Shown here: piece by piece, positions 33,599-44,785 of the stretch
Numbering within the stretch: the stretch's first letter is position 1
Layout of the letters: the number at the start of each line of letters is the position of its first letter
Assembly: GCA_944548615.1 (NCBI GenBank)
Contig: OX155976.1
Location: forward strand, 2,866,442-2,930,441
From: Micropterix aruncella
Lineage: Eukaryota > Arthropoda > Insecta > Lepidoptera > Micropterigidae
Length of the DNA stretch: 64,000 nt
Reading direction: 5' to 3'
Notes under the pieces: model-generated
What the model was told of the DNA's origin: nothing
The model's input: only the letters and a program-made list of their open reading frames with translations
Database searches by the model: none
Made by a program: the position numbers and the translations under genes

Positions 33599-33828
33599 TA
33601 TAAAATCGAAGACTATCGCGGTTGTTTGATATTATAAATAGGATAGAAAACGAATTTACCGCGTGAAATTTGTAGCACCCGACGTTTCGGTGACGTTGCA
33701 GCCACCGTTGTCTAGGGTAGACTGTTAGGGTAGTCAGTCTACCCTAGACAACGGTGGCTGCAACGTCACCGAAACGTCGGGTGCTACAAATTTCACGCGG
33801 TAAATTCGTTTTCTATCCTATTTATAAT
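33599..33828 (-). mobile_element. Penelope-like terminal palindrome with TSD
   Basis: A 230-bp element made of two inverted ~100-bp copies of the Penelope end (GACGTTTCGGTGACGTTGCA and its complement) around a short AGACTGTTAGGGTAGTCAGT centre. The unique tail TATAAAATCGAAGACTATCG is on the left. Flanked by AATATAGGGAG (33588-33598 and 33826-33836). No coding part remains. Confidence 0.85.
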
Positions 33829-33989
33829 ATAGGGAGGTTTAACACATCTTACATGACCTTTCCTGCCAATAGCATATCTAACTAGGCGATAATTTGGCCC
33901 GTCTTTAGATGTCCATATTTTTACGCAATTTTAAGAAATTAAATGGTTTTTTACCATTAGATTAAGGTTAGCTCTAAGAGATTAAGGTT

Positions 33990-34341
33990 AGCTGGCACAA
34001 TTGATTTTAGGCACCGGGAAGGTGATCTAGCAGGCAGCCTCGCCCCTGACTACCAGTTTTGGCAGGATATCTCCGCCTGGATTTAACCATCAATATACCT
34101 CCGACCTCCCGAATGGTTACGAATCCGAAGTCGCTTGAGCGGCATCTACCTGCCGTATGTTCAGCGGCGCTTGAGTTTGAATCTATCATGTATCATGGCA
34201 TCTTTTGCCTGACTCTGAACTCTAATACATGTATCTACAACTATAGCTGTCACATGCAACGGGCTAACCCGTCACCTCAGGAAGTTTTAACGATATTAGA
34301 TCGTTCTGTCTTCCGTGAAGTGAGTGTAGATGATGAGACTA
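33990..34341 (+). repeat. R repeat, copy 7 left part, split by LINE A
   Basis: A diverged R-family sequence ending ...GTGAGTGTAGATGATGAGACTA. It continues at 44774 with ATGATGAGACTAACACAGTC and the following R landmarks. Confidence 0.7.
34330..34341. repeat. 12-bp target-site duplication of LINE A (left)
   Basis: ATGATGAGACTA, identical to 44774-44785. Confidence 0.9.
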
Positions 34342-34440
34342 TTTTTTTTTTTTTAATTATTTGTTGAGTGGGGCTTTTCTAAGGTCTTTATGAGCCTTGT
34401 AACACTGCGACCATTGCTGATCTATTGTGCTCGCCACCTA

Positions 34441-34855
34441 CTATAGTTCTGCGCTAAGCCTCGTGTCATTTAAGAACCGCAGCAGGCTTTTGGCGCCAGA
34501 TTGTTTTACCTCCTCAGGTTGGAGGTAGTGACCACCCAGGTGGTTGTATCTTTTACGCATCAGCGGGCCACACTCGCACATGAGGTGCTGGGGAGTTTCC
34601 TCTGCCCCTTGGCAGAACCTGCACATTTTTGTGTCTTTGAGCTTGAGGTTGAACATGTGTTTGTTCAGGCCACAATGCCCCGTGAGCGCCCTTACCAGTA
34701 TGCGTAGATTGTTCCTATTTAGCGATAGGGCCTCACGGGCCGTCTTACGGTCGTAAGGCTTAATAAGCGCTTTGGAATGATTCAACCCTGGCGTGTTGTT
34801 CCAGTGGTTGACGGATTGTTCTAAACACATTTGTTTGAGCATTAGGTTTGCAAGG

Positions 34856-34857
<2 letters not shown>
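34441..34857 (-). pseudogene. LINE A ORF2 C-terminus (zinc motif)
   Basis: The minus frame carries SLANLMLKQMCLEQSVNHW, RILVRALTGHCGLNKHMF and CRFCQGAEETPQHLMCEC, then GAKSLLRFLNDTRLSAEL and a stop. It is severed from its RNase H domain by LINE B; the poly-Lys run at its apparent start is the LINE B poly(A) tail. Confidence 0.9.
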
Positions 34858-34890
<33 letters not shown>

Positions 34891-35188
34891 TCCAACAAAA
34901 GAGAAAAACAACGCACAGGTCTTAAGTTAATAAATAATAATAACAATATTACGGCCAAAATAGTCTCCTGGTAATATACAGTTAATGTGCGTGATGTGTA
35001 ATAATATTTATATATTATGTTATATTATCATGTTCTCTCGATTTCTGAGTGTGTACGATAGAGTAGGATGTGTGTGTTTATGTGTGTGATTGTAATGTGT
35101 GTTTAATGGGTGTGTGTAAGTACATCTACGTGTATGTGTCAGTTGTGTATATATGAGAGTGTGTGATTCTGCACAGGTATGTGTCTGT

Positions 35189-38064
35189 TCAAGCTTTTAA
35201 GGTGTGGTCTATTACCGCTCTGATAAACTCGTTTTTGCTCATTGAGAAAATGTCAAGCTCCTGAAACGATTCGTCGTAGGCTTCCATAATTCGATGCAGA
35301 GTTGAATTCCTTGCTTGATTTGTATGGAGTCTGGGTACATTGAATACCCTTGGGTGACGAGTTCGGCGCGATGGGACGTTTAAGGCTATTCTGCTTAGAA
35401 TTTGTGGGCTGTCGATATGATGCGAAAGTATATTGTGGAAGAACGTCATATCAGTCACTTTACGTCGCTGCTGAAGACTCAGCATTTCGAACCTTGCCAA
35501 TCCGTCAGAATATGAGGTATATTCAGCGAGGGTTCGATGACACAAGTGCCTTACGAAGGTTTTCTGAATACGCTCTATACGGTCAATGTGTACATTATAC
35601 TGCGGTGACCATATAGGTGACGCAAACTCCACTATACTGCGAACGTAGGCGTTATAAAGAGTGAAGAGCACATTAATGTCGGAGAATGGTTTGCATGCTC
35701 TCAGTATGAAACCGAGAGCTCTGTAAGCTTTTCCCACCAAGTGTTCAATGTGTGTATCCAGCATTAATTTGTTGTCCAGCATTATCCCCAAATCCCGCAC
35801 AACACTCTTCTCTACTATAATCTCTCCGCCTATCCTGTAGTCGAAATCATACTTTGATCGGTTACGAGTAAAGGATAACTTGCTGCATTTCGCCGCATTT
35901 AAACTTAATTTATTGAGAGAGCAATAGTCTGACATGCGAGCAAGGTCCTCCTGTAATCGATGACACTGTGAAATATCTTTGACCACAGAATAAACTTTAA
36001 GATCGTCAGCGTACATAATGCAGTGTGAGTGTTGGAAACAATCCTGAATATCGTGTATATATACATTGAACAGCAGCGGACCAAGATGAGAGCCCTGGGG
36101 TACACCAGATGGAATGTTTACATAATTCGACCGAAAACCACCCAGTACAACAGCCTGTCGCCTGTTCCTCAAGTACGATGAGAGCCATCGCAGTAGGTCG
36201 CCGTGTATGCCCACAGATTCTAATTTTCCAAGTAGAATACCGTGGTCGACGCGGTCAAACGCCTTCGAGAAATCGGTGTAAATTACATCTACTTGCAGTC
36301 TCTTATCCATGTTGACCGTGACAAAGTCAAGAAATTGGCATAGATTTGATGTAACCGAGCGTCCTGGTAAGAAACCATGCTGATTCTCAGGGAGAATTGT
36401 CCTAAACGAGGGCAGCAGGGAATCGTATACCACCTACTCAAATAACTTGCTAATAACCGGAAGAATAGATATCGGTCTGTAATTAGATACTACATTCTTT
36501 GGGCCGGCCTTGTGAATTGGAACGACACACGCTTCTTTCCATCTCGTCGGAAAAATGCCCGCCTTAAGTGATTTGTCGAAAAGAATGGCCAGTGGAACAG
36601 AGAGGGACTGAGCACAATTATAGATAAATATAGGAGGGATGGAGTCACTGCCCGAACCCTTATTTATATCAATTTTCTTTAAGTATCTAAGAATAATATC
36701 TTGGCTGATTTCGATGCCTCCGATACTCAACGAATTGTGCGAGCCACTTTTAGGCGTTGCGTGACATGTGTTCGAATCGGTTTCCGATTCTATGAACACT
36801 GATTTAAAGTAGACACTGAAACCTTCACATATATGTGTCCCATCGCTGAACGTTTCTCCATTATTAATCATTTCCCTAGGTATATTGCTGTCTTTCCGAA
36901 GTGACTTTATATAAGTCCATAAAAACTTTGGATTACTGCGAATTGTAGACTCGCATTCCTGAGTATAATAATTGAAACATTCAGATTGTAATCGTTTTTG
37001 ACGAGCCCTCAGTAACGTGAATTCGTCATAATCAAGACGATTACCATATTTTTTCCACCTCGTATGAGCTTTACGCTTTTCCTTAATTACTTTAATTAGA
37101 GGGACCGAGTACCACTTTGGGAATCTCGAGTTACGGACGTCGGTTTGCGGCACGAACTGCTCGATCGCGGTGTACAAGATATCGTAAAATTTTGCTACTA
37201 ATGTTTCTAGGTCAGCACCGTCAAGATAGTGCGGCCAGTCGATTGAAGATAGAAGGTTATTGATACTAGCGTAGTCGGCTTTCCTGAATAATGACTTTAT
37301 ACGATGCTGTGCGGGTAGGTTAGGAAGGATGACATTAGGATAGACAATTTCCAAAGATGGGTGGTATATGTCCTCTTTCACTAGCGGAAAGTTAGAATTC
37401 TTAACCGAAATATCAGTGTTACTAAGTATTAGGTAAAGAGATCTACCGTAGAAATTCCTAACCCTGTTGTATTGTCGGAGTCCAGATAATGTGAGACTGT
37501 CGACAAGGACGGAACTGGTCCTGTCAGAAACGTTTATGGAACTTAGATAAGCCTCGTTTACAAGAGGTTGCCAACTTATTCTCGGTAGGTTGTAGTCTCC
37601 CATCACAATAAAATTATCATGCGGATAACGGCTTCGCATATCTGTAAGAGAATTTGAAAATTCGGAAATGGATTGATGGTGCGAGCTCTTATCTCCCCGA
37701 AAATAAACACATCCAATGTGGAGAGCATGCGGTGAGCCTAAAGCCATCGAGGGAATCGTCACCCAAATGCATTCTATATCCCTGCTGCAGGCAGACAACA
37801 GTCTTGGACTTAGTTTAGTATGTATAGCTAAAAGAACACCACCTCCCATCGCGTGGCCTGTATAAATAGGATCCCTGTCAGCCCTGAATAATTCATAACG
37901 GTCATCCACTAGTTCACCCTTTAATATACCATTGGTCAACCAGCTCTCTGAGCAAGCAATTATATCGTAGTCTTCGCTAATGACGTTTTGTAAAAATATT
38001 GAGGTTTTCGTACGTAAACCTCTTACATTTTGGTAATATATTTTCAGCTCGCCTTTAACAGTAA
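35189..38064 (-). pseudogene. LINE B ORF2: APE endonuclease plus reverse transcriptase, one nonsense codon
   Basis: The open frame begins near 38064 with LKIYYQNVRGLRTKTSIF, the start of an apurinic-type endonuclease, and continues through ACSESWL, HIGCVYFRGD and FIVMGDYNLPRISW. The RT follows: NYRPISILPVISKLFE, stop, then VYDSLLPSF, motif A VIYTDFSKAFDRVDH, motif B SGVPQGSHLGPLLFN, catalytic MYADDLKVYS, RDLGIMLDNKL and IVEFASPIWSPQ, ending at 35189. A single in-frame TAG (36434-36436) sits where related proteins carry Lys. No frameshift was seen. No ATG is obvious before the endonuclease, so translation may depend on re-initiation after ORF1. About 950 residues in all. Confidence 0.9.
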
Positions 38065-38372
38065 ATTACAAGAATTTATAATATACCGAGCTGGTAAAAA
38101 GTAACCTGTGTAATCATCCCTCGAGAATAGCAACAGAATATATGAGTGTATCTGTGAGAATTTGTGCGAATGTGAGATGTTGTGTGTATGTGTATGTAGA
38201 GTACGAGAGAGCTTGATGGTATAACAGCGTTTAAGATTAAGAAAAACGTATGACCGGTGAACCAATAGTAAATTATAGAAATCTTTGTGATTGAAAAAAG
38301 TTAAAAGTAAAAAGAAAGCAAAAGAAAAAGAGAAGAACATTAAGACAGTATCGTAGTCCGTGACTGTAAGAT

Positions 38373-39488
38373 TTATGCAGGTCCTGCGATTTTCTTCAGA
38401 TCGATTTCGGTGGATATTGATAGGACCGGTGCTTTCTCCATCCTTCTCGCGCGAATCCTTCCTTGACGTACCCATAAAAACTGCCAATTGTGTTGCTTGC
38501 AAAGTTCGCGTGCCTTCATAAATAGGTTTTTGTAGTATGGAGAAAGATGCTCGTTCACGTACACATTTACCCGTGCACAAGGCATACCAAGATCTGCTGT
38601 CGTAATGATCCCTTTTCGACGAATGCCCGATAAAATGCGATCCTTGTTCAATCTACATCTCAGCTTGGCTACGATGGTTTTCGGTCGCCCTGGAATAATG
38701 GACTTTGGCGTGACGCGAGAGCTGAACTCAATGTCAGCTGAAGTAAGATTAACTCCAGCTAATTTGCCAATTTTTATTATGGTGTCAGTATTATTTTCAC
38801 CAGCTACTTCAGGTACGTTAATTAACTCTAGATTATTTAACCGATCCCACTGTTCTCGTCTGTTGTACTGAGACCTCAACATGATGATTTCGGATTGCAT
38901 CTGAGCCATCTCTTGTTCATAATGGACCATCTTCTCCAATTTATTGTTGTGCAGTTGAACCCTGTCTTCCACACTAGAAATTCTTGATCTGCAGTCCTCA
39001 ACCGAATCTTTAGTATGACGCAGTTGTTCTCTGAAATCTTTCATTTCAGTTTTTATCTGTGTTAAATCATCCCTCTGTTTTTTGAAATCGTCTCGCAGTT
39101 CTTCGATGGCTGATAAGATTTTATTGCTTATATAATCCTGTGATAAAGGTGTCTCCCGAGAAGACGTGGCCGCTGGTGCTAAGTTCTTCTCGGTGCCATT
39201 CGGGGAGAAATGAGTGGGTTGGACAGCCTTCAAGGGCGATGTGGGACTTAGCGACCGCGACCGATTAGGAGTGCGAGTCAGATCGTCGACTCTAGCGGGA
39301 CGAAAGTGCCTGGGATCGATGACTTTACAGGCGGCGCACAACCACTGGGCGTGCTGTTGGCTTTTCATCTTCTGATAGTTCATCTTCAGTATATTTATGC
39401 AGGCGTAATGAAATTGTTCACGACAATTTGCGCATGACAGTTTGTCTTTAGTCGCGACATCCTTCGAGCATTTATTGCAATTATTCAT
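38373..39488 (-). CDS. LINE B ORF1 protein (PHD finger, coiled coil, FP-like domain)
   Basis: An intact 371-residue frame with an ATG start. Residues ~3-55 form a PHD-type zinc finger (CNKCSKDVATKDKLSCANC, FHYACINI, WLCAAC). A Ser/Pro-rich linker (~70-120) and a long coiled coil (IEELRDDFKKQRDDLTQIK and on, ~130-215) follow. The C-terminal domain (LNNLELINVPEVAGENNTD to RRMEKAPVLSISTEIDLKKI) resembles the FP-protein family domain found in many insect LINE ORF1s. The expected role is binding element RNA into a particle; this is inferred from family knowledge. It precedes ORF2 by about 310 nt. Confidence 0.88.
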   Translation of the reverse strand: MNNCNKCSKDVATKDKLSCANCREQFHYACINILKMNYQKMKSQQHAQWLCAACKVIDPRHFRPARVDDLTRTPNRSRSLSPTSPLKAVQPTHFSPNGTEKNLAPAATSSRETPLSQDYISNKILSAIEELRDDFKKQRDDLTQIKTEMKDFREQLRHTKDSVEDCRSRISSVEDRVQLHNNKLEKMVHYEQEMAQMQSEIIMLRSQYNRREQWDRLNNLELINVPEVAGENNTDTIIKIGKLAGVNLTSADIEFSSRVTPKSIIPGRPKTIVAKLRCRLNKDRILSGIRRKGIITTADLGMPCARVNVYVNEHLSPYYKNLFMKARELCKQHNWQFLWVRQGRIRARRMEKAPVLSISTEIDLKKIAGPA

Positions 39489-39994
39489 GGTTCTCAGTGT
39501 TATTGTTCTAATCCGTAGGTACTGTATGTTAATGGGATCACTATTTTTAGTATGACAGTGATGCGCGGCGAGATTTATGTTGATCGTTAAAGTAATCCTT
39601 TTTTACGGTAGCGTAGTATCTAAAAATTACAACGACGCTGGCAACTCCGTTAATAATGGGTGGTCCTTTAAGTATGTGAGGCCCCAATCACGGATCTGGC
39701 GGTAATTACTCGTCGACAAGTGATCGCCAATGCGAAGTGAGCGTTGAGTTTTAGGTATGATGTCAACGAGCGGGTATTATCGAGATCTATGAAATCGTGA
39801 TGTATTCAAGTATGAAAAAATCCTTTATCTCACCCGTTTTTCATCCGATTGCAGAGATTTTTTCGACAGCAAAATGCCCGTGAATTGTTTTGTAGGCGGT
39901 GAAACTATGCAGCTCGGATTCGCGGTAATTCACTAACTATTGATTTAATTGCACAGAGCGGTATGAGTATGAGTCTGGTTTGAAAAAATTAAAA

Positions 39995-42392
39995 ATGGTA
40001 CGCCACAGCAAGGTTCAGGGCCGTATAACGTTCCCTTTGCTCCCGTCCTAGCAAGTTCGTCGGCTTTTTCATTTCCCTCGATTCCTGCATGGCCGGGAAC
40101 CCATCTTAGTATTACCCTGTTCTTTTCGCCCAGGGAATTCAGTAGTGATATGCAGTTTTGCACTAGCTTTGAATTAATGGTATTCGAGGCTAGTGCCATA
40201 AGAGCTGCTTTGCTATCCGAGTGGATATAGATACGGTGGTTGGCGTAGTCCTTTTGGTGGTTGATATCCGCACATTCAATAATGGCGTAAACCTCCGCTT
40301 GAAATATGGAGGCGTATTTTCCCAAGTTTACACTTCTTTCGAAGTTTGGTCGCTCTCCATATATACCACAGCCTACGTCAAGTCCCGATTTCGACCCATC
40401 AGTATACCATTTAAGGCTACCGGCCTCCCATTGCAGTTGGCTTTTTAGCCAGTCGTCTCTGGGCGGCAGTTCCACTGTACAAAGTTTTCCAAAGTTTAGG
40501 AGTGGGAGCATGGTGTCTGATACCATGTTGAGGGTTGGATTTTCACTGACTGAGTCAAGAACTGATCTTAGTGCTTGTGAGATCCAGTTTACCTTCTCTC
40601 GGGCAGATAGCCTGTACATGCTGGCTTTCGCCACCTGTTGCAAATGAATGTGTAGGGGCGGTAAGTTCAGCAGTGCATCTAGAGCTGCTCCAGGAGTGGA
40701 GGACTTTGCGCCAGTTGTCATGAGGCACGCCGTCCTTTGGATATTGTTTATTTTGGTAATCACAGTTTTCTGGTTGGCTTTGTTGCACCATACCACCGAG
40801 GCGTACGAGATTATCGGCCTCACAATGGCAGTGTATAGCCAGTGGGAGATCTTGGGGTTAAGGCCCCAGTTTTTCCCCGCCAGTCTTCTGCTTATACCCA
40901 AAGCACTTTTAGCTTTTTGAATTGTTTTATCTAGGTGGCTGTTCCAGGTGAGTCTCTGGTCGAGCGTGACTCCCAGATACTTTACTTCCCTGGAGAAAGG
41001 AATCTGCCTGTGGTTTAAGATTGGCATTTTTAGTCCACCTAGTTGACGTTTGTTGGTAAATGGCACGAGGACGGTCTTATCGGCGTTGACCGATAATTCG
41101 TTCTCTCTGCACCAATTGCTAACGATTGTTAACGCTTTTTGCATTATGTGTGAGATCGTGTTTTGGCAGAAGCCCCGGACAATGACTACTAGGTCATCAG
41201 CATAGCCCTGTGTGTCTATCCTGGCCTCTGCCATCCTATCCAGGAGTTGATCTATTGCAAGAGTCCATAGTAGGGGCGAGAGTACGCCTCCCTGCGGGCA
41301 GCCTCTTGTAGTGGTGACTTCAAGGTTTGTTCCGTGAAGAGCTACCTTGGCCGTGCGGTTTGAGAGCATCGCTTTCACCCATCTGGTTGTGGTGTTGTCA
41401 ACTTGTTTTGACTCTAGCCCCTTCACCAGTGATTTAATTGGGGTTTTGTCGAAGGCGCCCTCAATGTCTAAAAATGCGCATACTGCGATTTGTTTGTCTT
41501 CCAACGCCTTTTCCACTCTGTCTACTAGGTAGAGCAGAGCGGTTTCCGTGGATTTGCCTCTGCGGTAGGCGTGTTGGTTACAGCTGATAGGGTTGACCGT
41601 TAGGATTTTTTCCCTGATACAGCTATCCAGTATCTTTTCCATCGCTTTCAGTAGAAAGGATGTTAGGCTAATTGGCCTGAAGGACTTTGACAGTGCGTAG
41701 TCCTTCCTGCCAGCCTTGGGTATGAATAGCACTTTGACCTTGGTCCATTCTTCTGGTATATGTCCCCAGGCATAGCTTGCTCTGAAGATTTTAACCAGAT
41801 ATGGGGTTAGAATGTCGATACCCTGTTGCAAAAGCACGGGCATGATTCCGTCGTCCCCGCATGATTTGTAAGGTTTAAAGGATTTTACGGCCCATTTAAC
41901 TTGATCGGGCCTTATGATGCTAGCAGCCCTACTCCAGTCCTCGTTTCGAGGTCTGTATGGAGCAGTGGCGGCGTTGCTAGTTGTCACAGCACCTGGGAAG
42001 TGGGTCGATATTAGTTCCTCCAAAGTTTCCTTTTCATTTGTTGTAAAGGTTCCGTTTGGTTTTTTCAGAAGACCAATTTGGTTAGGTTTGTCCTTTGCGA
42101 GCAGTCTATGTACTCTGGCTCCTTGAGGCGTTTCCACTATGTCCTCGCAGAAGCTTTTCCATGTTGCTCTTTTGGCTCTTCTAATTTCTTTGTTGTACTC
42201 GGTTAAGGCTTTTTTGTATTCCTCCCAGTTGAGAGTTTGTTTAGCCTTATTAAATAGTTTCCGGGTTTCCTTCCTTAATTTGTCCAACTTCGGGTTCCAC
42301 CATGGAACTTTTCTTTTGGAGGTCTTTGTCTTGAGTGGGCAGCTTTCCTCATAGGCGTTTATAATGCCTTTTGTGGTATCCGTTACGGCCAA
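39995..42392 (-). pseudogene. LINE A ORF2: reverse transcriptase and RNase H
   Basis: The frame starts in the RT N-terminal region (KTSKRKVPWWNPKLDKLR). Motif A is CAFLDIEGAFDKTP, motif B TRGCPQGGVLSPLLW, catalytic box GYADDLVVIV. RNase H shows all four acidic positions: LKWYTDGSKSGLDVGCG, FQAEVYAIIECA, IHSDSKAALMAL and WVPGHAGIEGNEKADELA. The coding sequence is intact through this part, then runs into LINE B at 39994, so the final ~17 residues of the open frame to 39945 are foreign. A frame change near 42410 separates it from the endonuclease. Confidence 0.92.
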
Positions 42393-42394
42393 TT

Positions 42395-43199
42395 CTAGAC
42401 TCTCGCGTTTTTTATATCTTTTTGTATTGTTTCAAGGTTAAGCCTTAGTGTGGTACGGTAAGTGTCCCAGTCGGTGGCTTTAGGATTCCTGAAAGTTGTG
42501 GTTTGACAGTCTACGGTGTTTAGTAGTTTAAAGGTTATTTGTCTGTGATCAGACATTGAAGTGTCATCCCTGACATGCCAGTTTTTTATGTGTCTGGCTA
42601 GATTTTTAGAGGCAAAAGTAATGTCTAAGACTTCCTGTCTTGCACTTGTCACAAAGGTCGGCATGCAGCCTTTGTTTAATAGGCATAGGCAGTTGGTTGT
42701 GATAAAATCATTAAGTAACTCACCTCTATTGTTGAAGTCTGAGCTTCCCCACGCGGTGTGGTGTGCGTTTGCATCACATCCAACCAGTAACTCAGCCTTT
42801 TGGGTACGGGCGTACTCCACCAGGTTTGCCAGCTCTTCGGTTGGATTTTGTTTCTCTCCAGATAGATAGGCTGAGCATTAGATGACTCTGGATCCATTCC
42901 ATCCTTTGAGATTTATATACGCTGCTGACAGGTCATTAGTACATAGCTCTGTAACAGGCAGGAAGTTTATGTTTTTCTTGAACACTATGCATGCTCTGGG
43001 TTTTTTTCCCTCCCGGGTACGAGAGGATTCTACCCGCAGCGTTTAAGCCCTGGATAGTTAAGTTATTTACCCAGGGTTCTTGTACGAGGGCGATGTCGAT
43101 TTCTCCTTTGGTTAAGCAACACTCCGTCACTGCGCTGGCGGCAATGGCGTGGTGGAGGTTGATCTGGAGAATCCTCGTAGAGTTGCCTATGTTCGCCAT
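42395..43199 (-). pseudogene. LINE A ORF2: endonuclease domain, frameshifted
   Basis: It begins MANIGNSTRILQINLHHAI, then DIALVQEPWV, the start of an APE-type endonuclease of the R1/LOA kind. The frame is lost at an A-run near 43007. It resumes as KKNINFLPVTELC and AAYINLKGWNGSRVI, meets a stop (42878-42880), then continues CSAYLSGEK, GCDANAHHTAWGSSDFNNRG and TSMSDHRQITFKLL, including the catalytic SDH. A further shift near 42410 joins the RT. The start overlaps the ORF1 end. Confidence 0.88.
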
Positions 43200-44427
43200 C
43201 AGTGATCCATAGGGGTTGTGGGCTCTGTCGCAGGCTTTTCCCTCTCCAATGGAGGACGAGACCGTCCATGTTTGGATTGGGATGTGCCTTGCTCATTCCC
43301 GGGTTTTCCCCCCTTTTTAGGCGCTCCTGTACTCTCGTCAGCAGGAGAGGGCCGATTTTCCGGCTCTTTCTTTCGCTGTATGGGAGCAGGCGTTTGTCTG
43401 CCTTTGTTGGAGTAGGACGGGATAGCTCTGTTTCCTGGGGGATTCGTGGGCTCACCCCTGATTTTCAAAGAAATCTTTCCAAAACCAAGGGTGGCCCTGT
43501 AGTCGGTTTTCCGAAGGGTCTCCAAAGAGGGCTCGTCAATTGAGAAGGTCACGTGGTGTCCATTCTTTTCCTCCCTGCTGTTAAGTATTTTCCAGTATTC
43601 TGGAAATATGCCTTCGTTCTGGTTTGTCAGCAGACTTAGGGCGTCCTTTATGTTCGCCGCCTCGCTGCTGGGGAAGAACGTTGTGCAAACTAGTGGCTTG
43701 GGCATTTCGCTTTCGGTCATGATAGACAGCTTTGCCTCGGGCCATGGTTTGAGGTTTGGGATTACTCCCACAAGCCAATACTGGCTCTTCTGATTTTCAC
43801 ATGTGATCAGGACCCAGCCAGGCCTGTGAGTGAAACCCAGAAATTTTGGGCCCGAGCCTCTGACAGTGATGTTTTTAATCAGGGCCAGTAGCGAGCGGTG
43901 CACCAAATGCATTTGGTTTTCTTCCATCGGGCTTTCATTTTTTATTCCCACACGTGAAGAACCCACCACCTCCCTGAAGTTTGGCTTGATGCCTTCTTCT
44001 GGGTATATCTTAGGAGCCTTTTTTGAGTTTTCCCTTGGCGACTCCTCCTCCGACCGTGCTCCGGAGTGCTCTGATGGGTCAGGCTCTTAATATCTTTCCA
44101 GGGCCTGAGGCATGCTACCGAGGCTTCTCTAGCACTCACGTTTGCTGCCCTCAGCATCCTGAAACGTTTTCGAGCAGCACCGGACAACTTTGTCCTGTGC
44201 TTGTCGTGTGTCTCAGTGTCTTGGTCCTTTTCTTTGGGCATAGCAGAGTCGATTCCTATTCTGTCTGAACCTTTGCTTGTCCCTGCGACAACTGAGATTT
44301 TTTCGGGCAAAGAGTCGGCTTGAGTCGTGCTCCTTGGCTCCGAACTGTTTCCTTCCCGGACGGTACCGTCCTGGTCGAAGTTTAGAGGGAAATTTTTATT
44401 TTCTTTAGAGTCCATATTTGTTCCCAC
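43199..44427 (-). pseudogene. LINE A ORF1 (DUF4780-like), one frameshift
   Basis: The N-terminal part starts at 44427 (MGTNMDSKENKNFPLNFDQD) and includes KLSGAARKRFRMLRAANVSA. Near 44085-44110 the frame must change to reach KAPKIYPEEGIKPNFREVVG and the globular core FLGFTHRPGWVLITCENQKS, YWLVGVIPNLKPWPEAKLSI, KPLVCTTFF and WKILNSREEKNGHHVTFSID. That core resembles DUF4780, a domain of insect LINE ORF1 proteins. The C-terminal third is basic and low in complexity. Role inferred: RNA binding. Confidence 0.8.
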
Positions 44428-44773
44428 GATTAGTCAGGAAAGGGTCGTCAAAAACCGACAGAGCCTGTTATCGGTCAAAGGGCATTTCTACTTCCCGATT
44501 CGCCCCGGTTTCGGAAAGCCACCGTTAGAGACTGAGCTCTCCCTCAGCCACGCAGCCGTCGGCACGGTACGGGTAACACCTTAGCTTGGGGTGGAGGTCT
44601 TTTGGCCTCCAAGTCATCAACTTCAGGGATCTCTCCCCGTTGTAGCTCACCGGAGTTTCCAGGGTGCACCGGCACGCCCACTCACTACTTTCCCATCCTA
44701 GACGTTTAGGAATAGTCTGGGCCAGAGTGAGATAAAACGTGCACACGGGGAGGTAGACCTCCATCGCACCTCC

Positions 44774-44785
44774 ATGATGAGACTA
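44774..44785. repeat. 12-bp target-site duplication of LINE A (right)
   Basis: ATGATGAGACTA, identical to 34330-34341. Confidence 0.9.

Larger units (their letters stand above)
34857..39994 (-). mobile_element. LINE B, full-length, CR1/Jockey-like with PHD-finger ORF1
   Basis: 5.14 kb inserted in LINE A in the same orientation. The tail is a 32-nt T-run (34857-34888) on the plus strand. It has a 3' UTR with TG-rich stretches (35040-35165), ORF2 (endonuclease and RT, ~38064-35189), ORF1 (39488-38373) and a ~500-bp 5' leader. The uninterrupted host site is seen at 16275-16300. No clear target duplication, because the site itself is a T-run. Only one in-frame stop in ORF2 was noticed, so it is the best-preserved element in the window. 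Confidence 0.92.
34342..44773 (-). mobile_element. LINE A, full-length, R1/LOA/I-group with RNase H, carrying LINE B
   Basis: About 5.3 kb of element once the 5.1-kb LINE B (34857-39994) is removed. The plus-strand T-run 34342-34354 is its poly(A) tail. From 5' (44773) it has a ~350-bp leader, ORF1 (44427-43199), ORF2 endonuclease (43199-42395), RT and RNase H (42392-39995), and, beyond LINE B, the C-terminal zinc-motif segment (34857-34441). A perfect 12-bp duplication at both ends shows one retrotransposition event into an R repeat. Several frameshifts and a stop make it non-autonomous now. It is nearly identical to LINE A' (15.8-17.9 kb). Confidence 0.92.

Noticed and set aside
39945..39994. 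Last 17 codons of the LINE A RT/RNase H frame
   Set aside because: They are LINE B leader sequence read through the insertion junction.
40221..42354. Plus-strand open frames opposite LINE A
   Set aside because: Shadows of the minus-strand RT/RNase H coding sequence.
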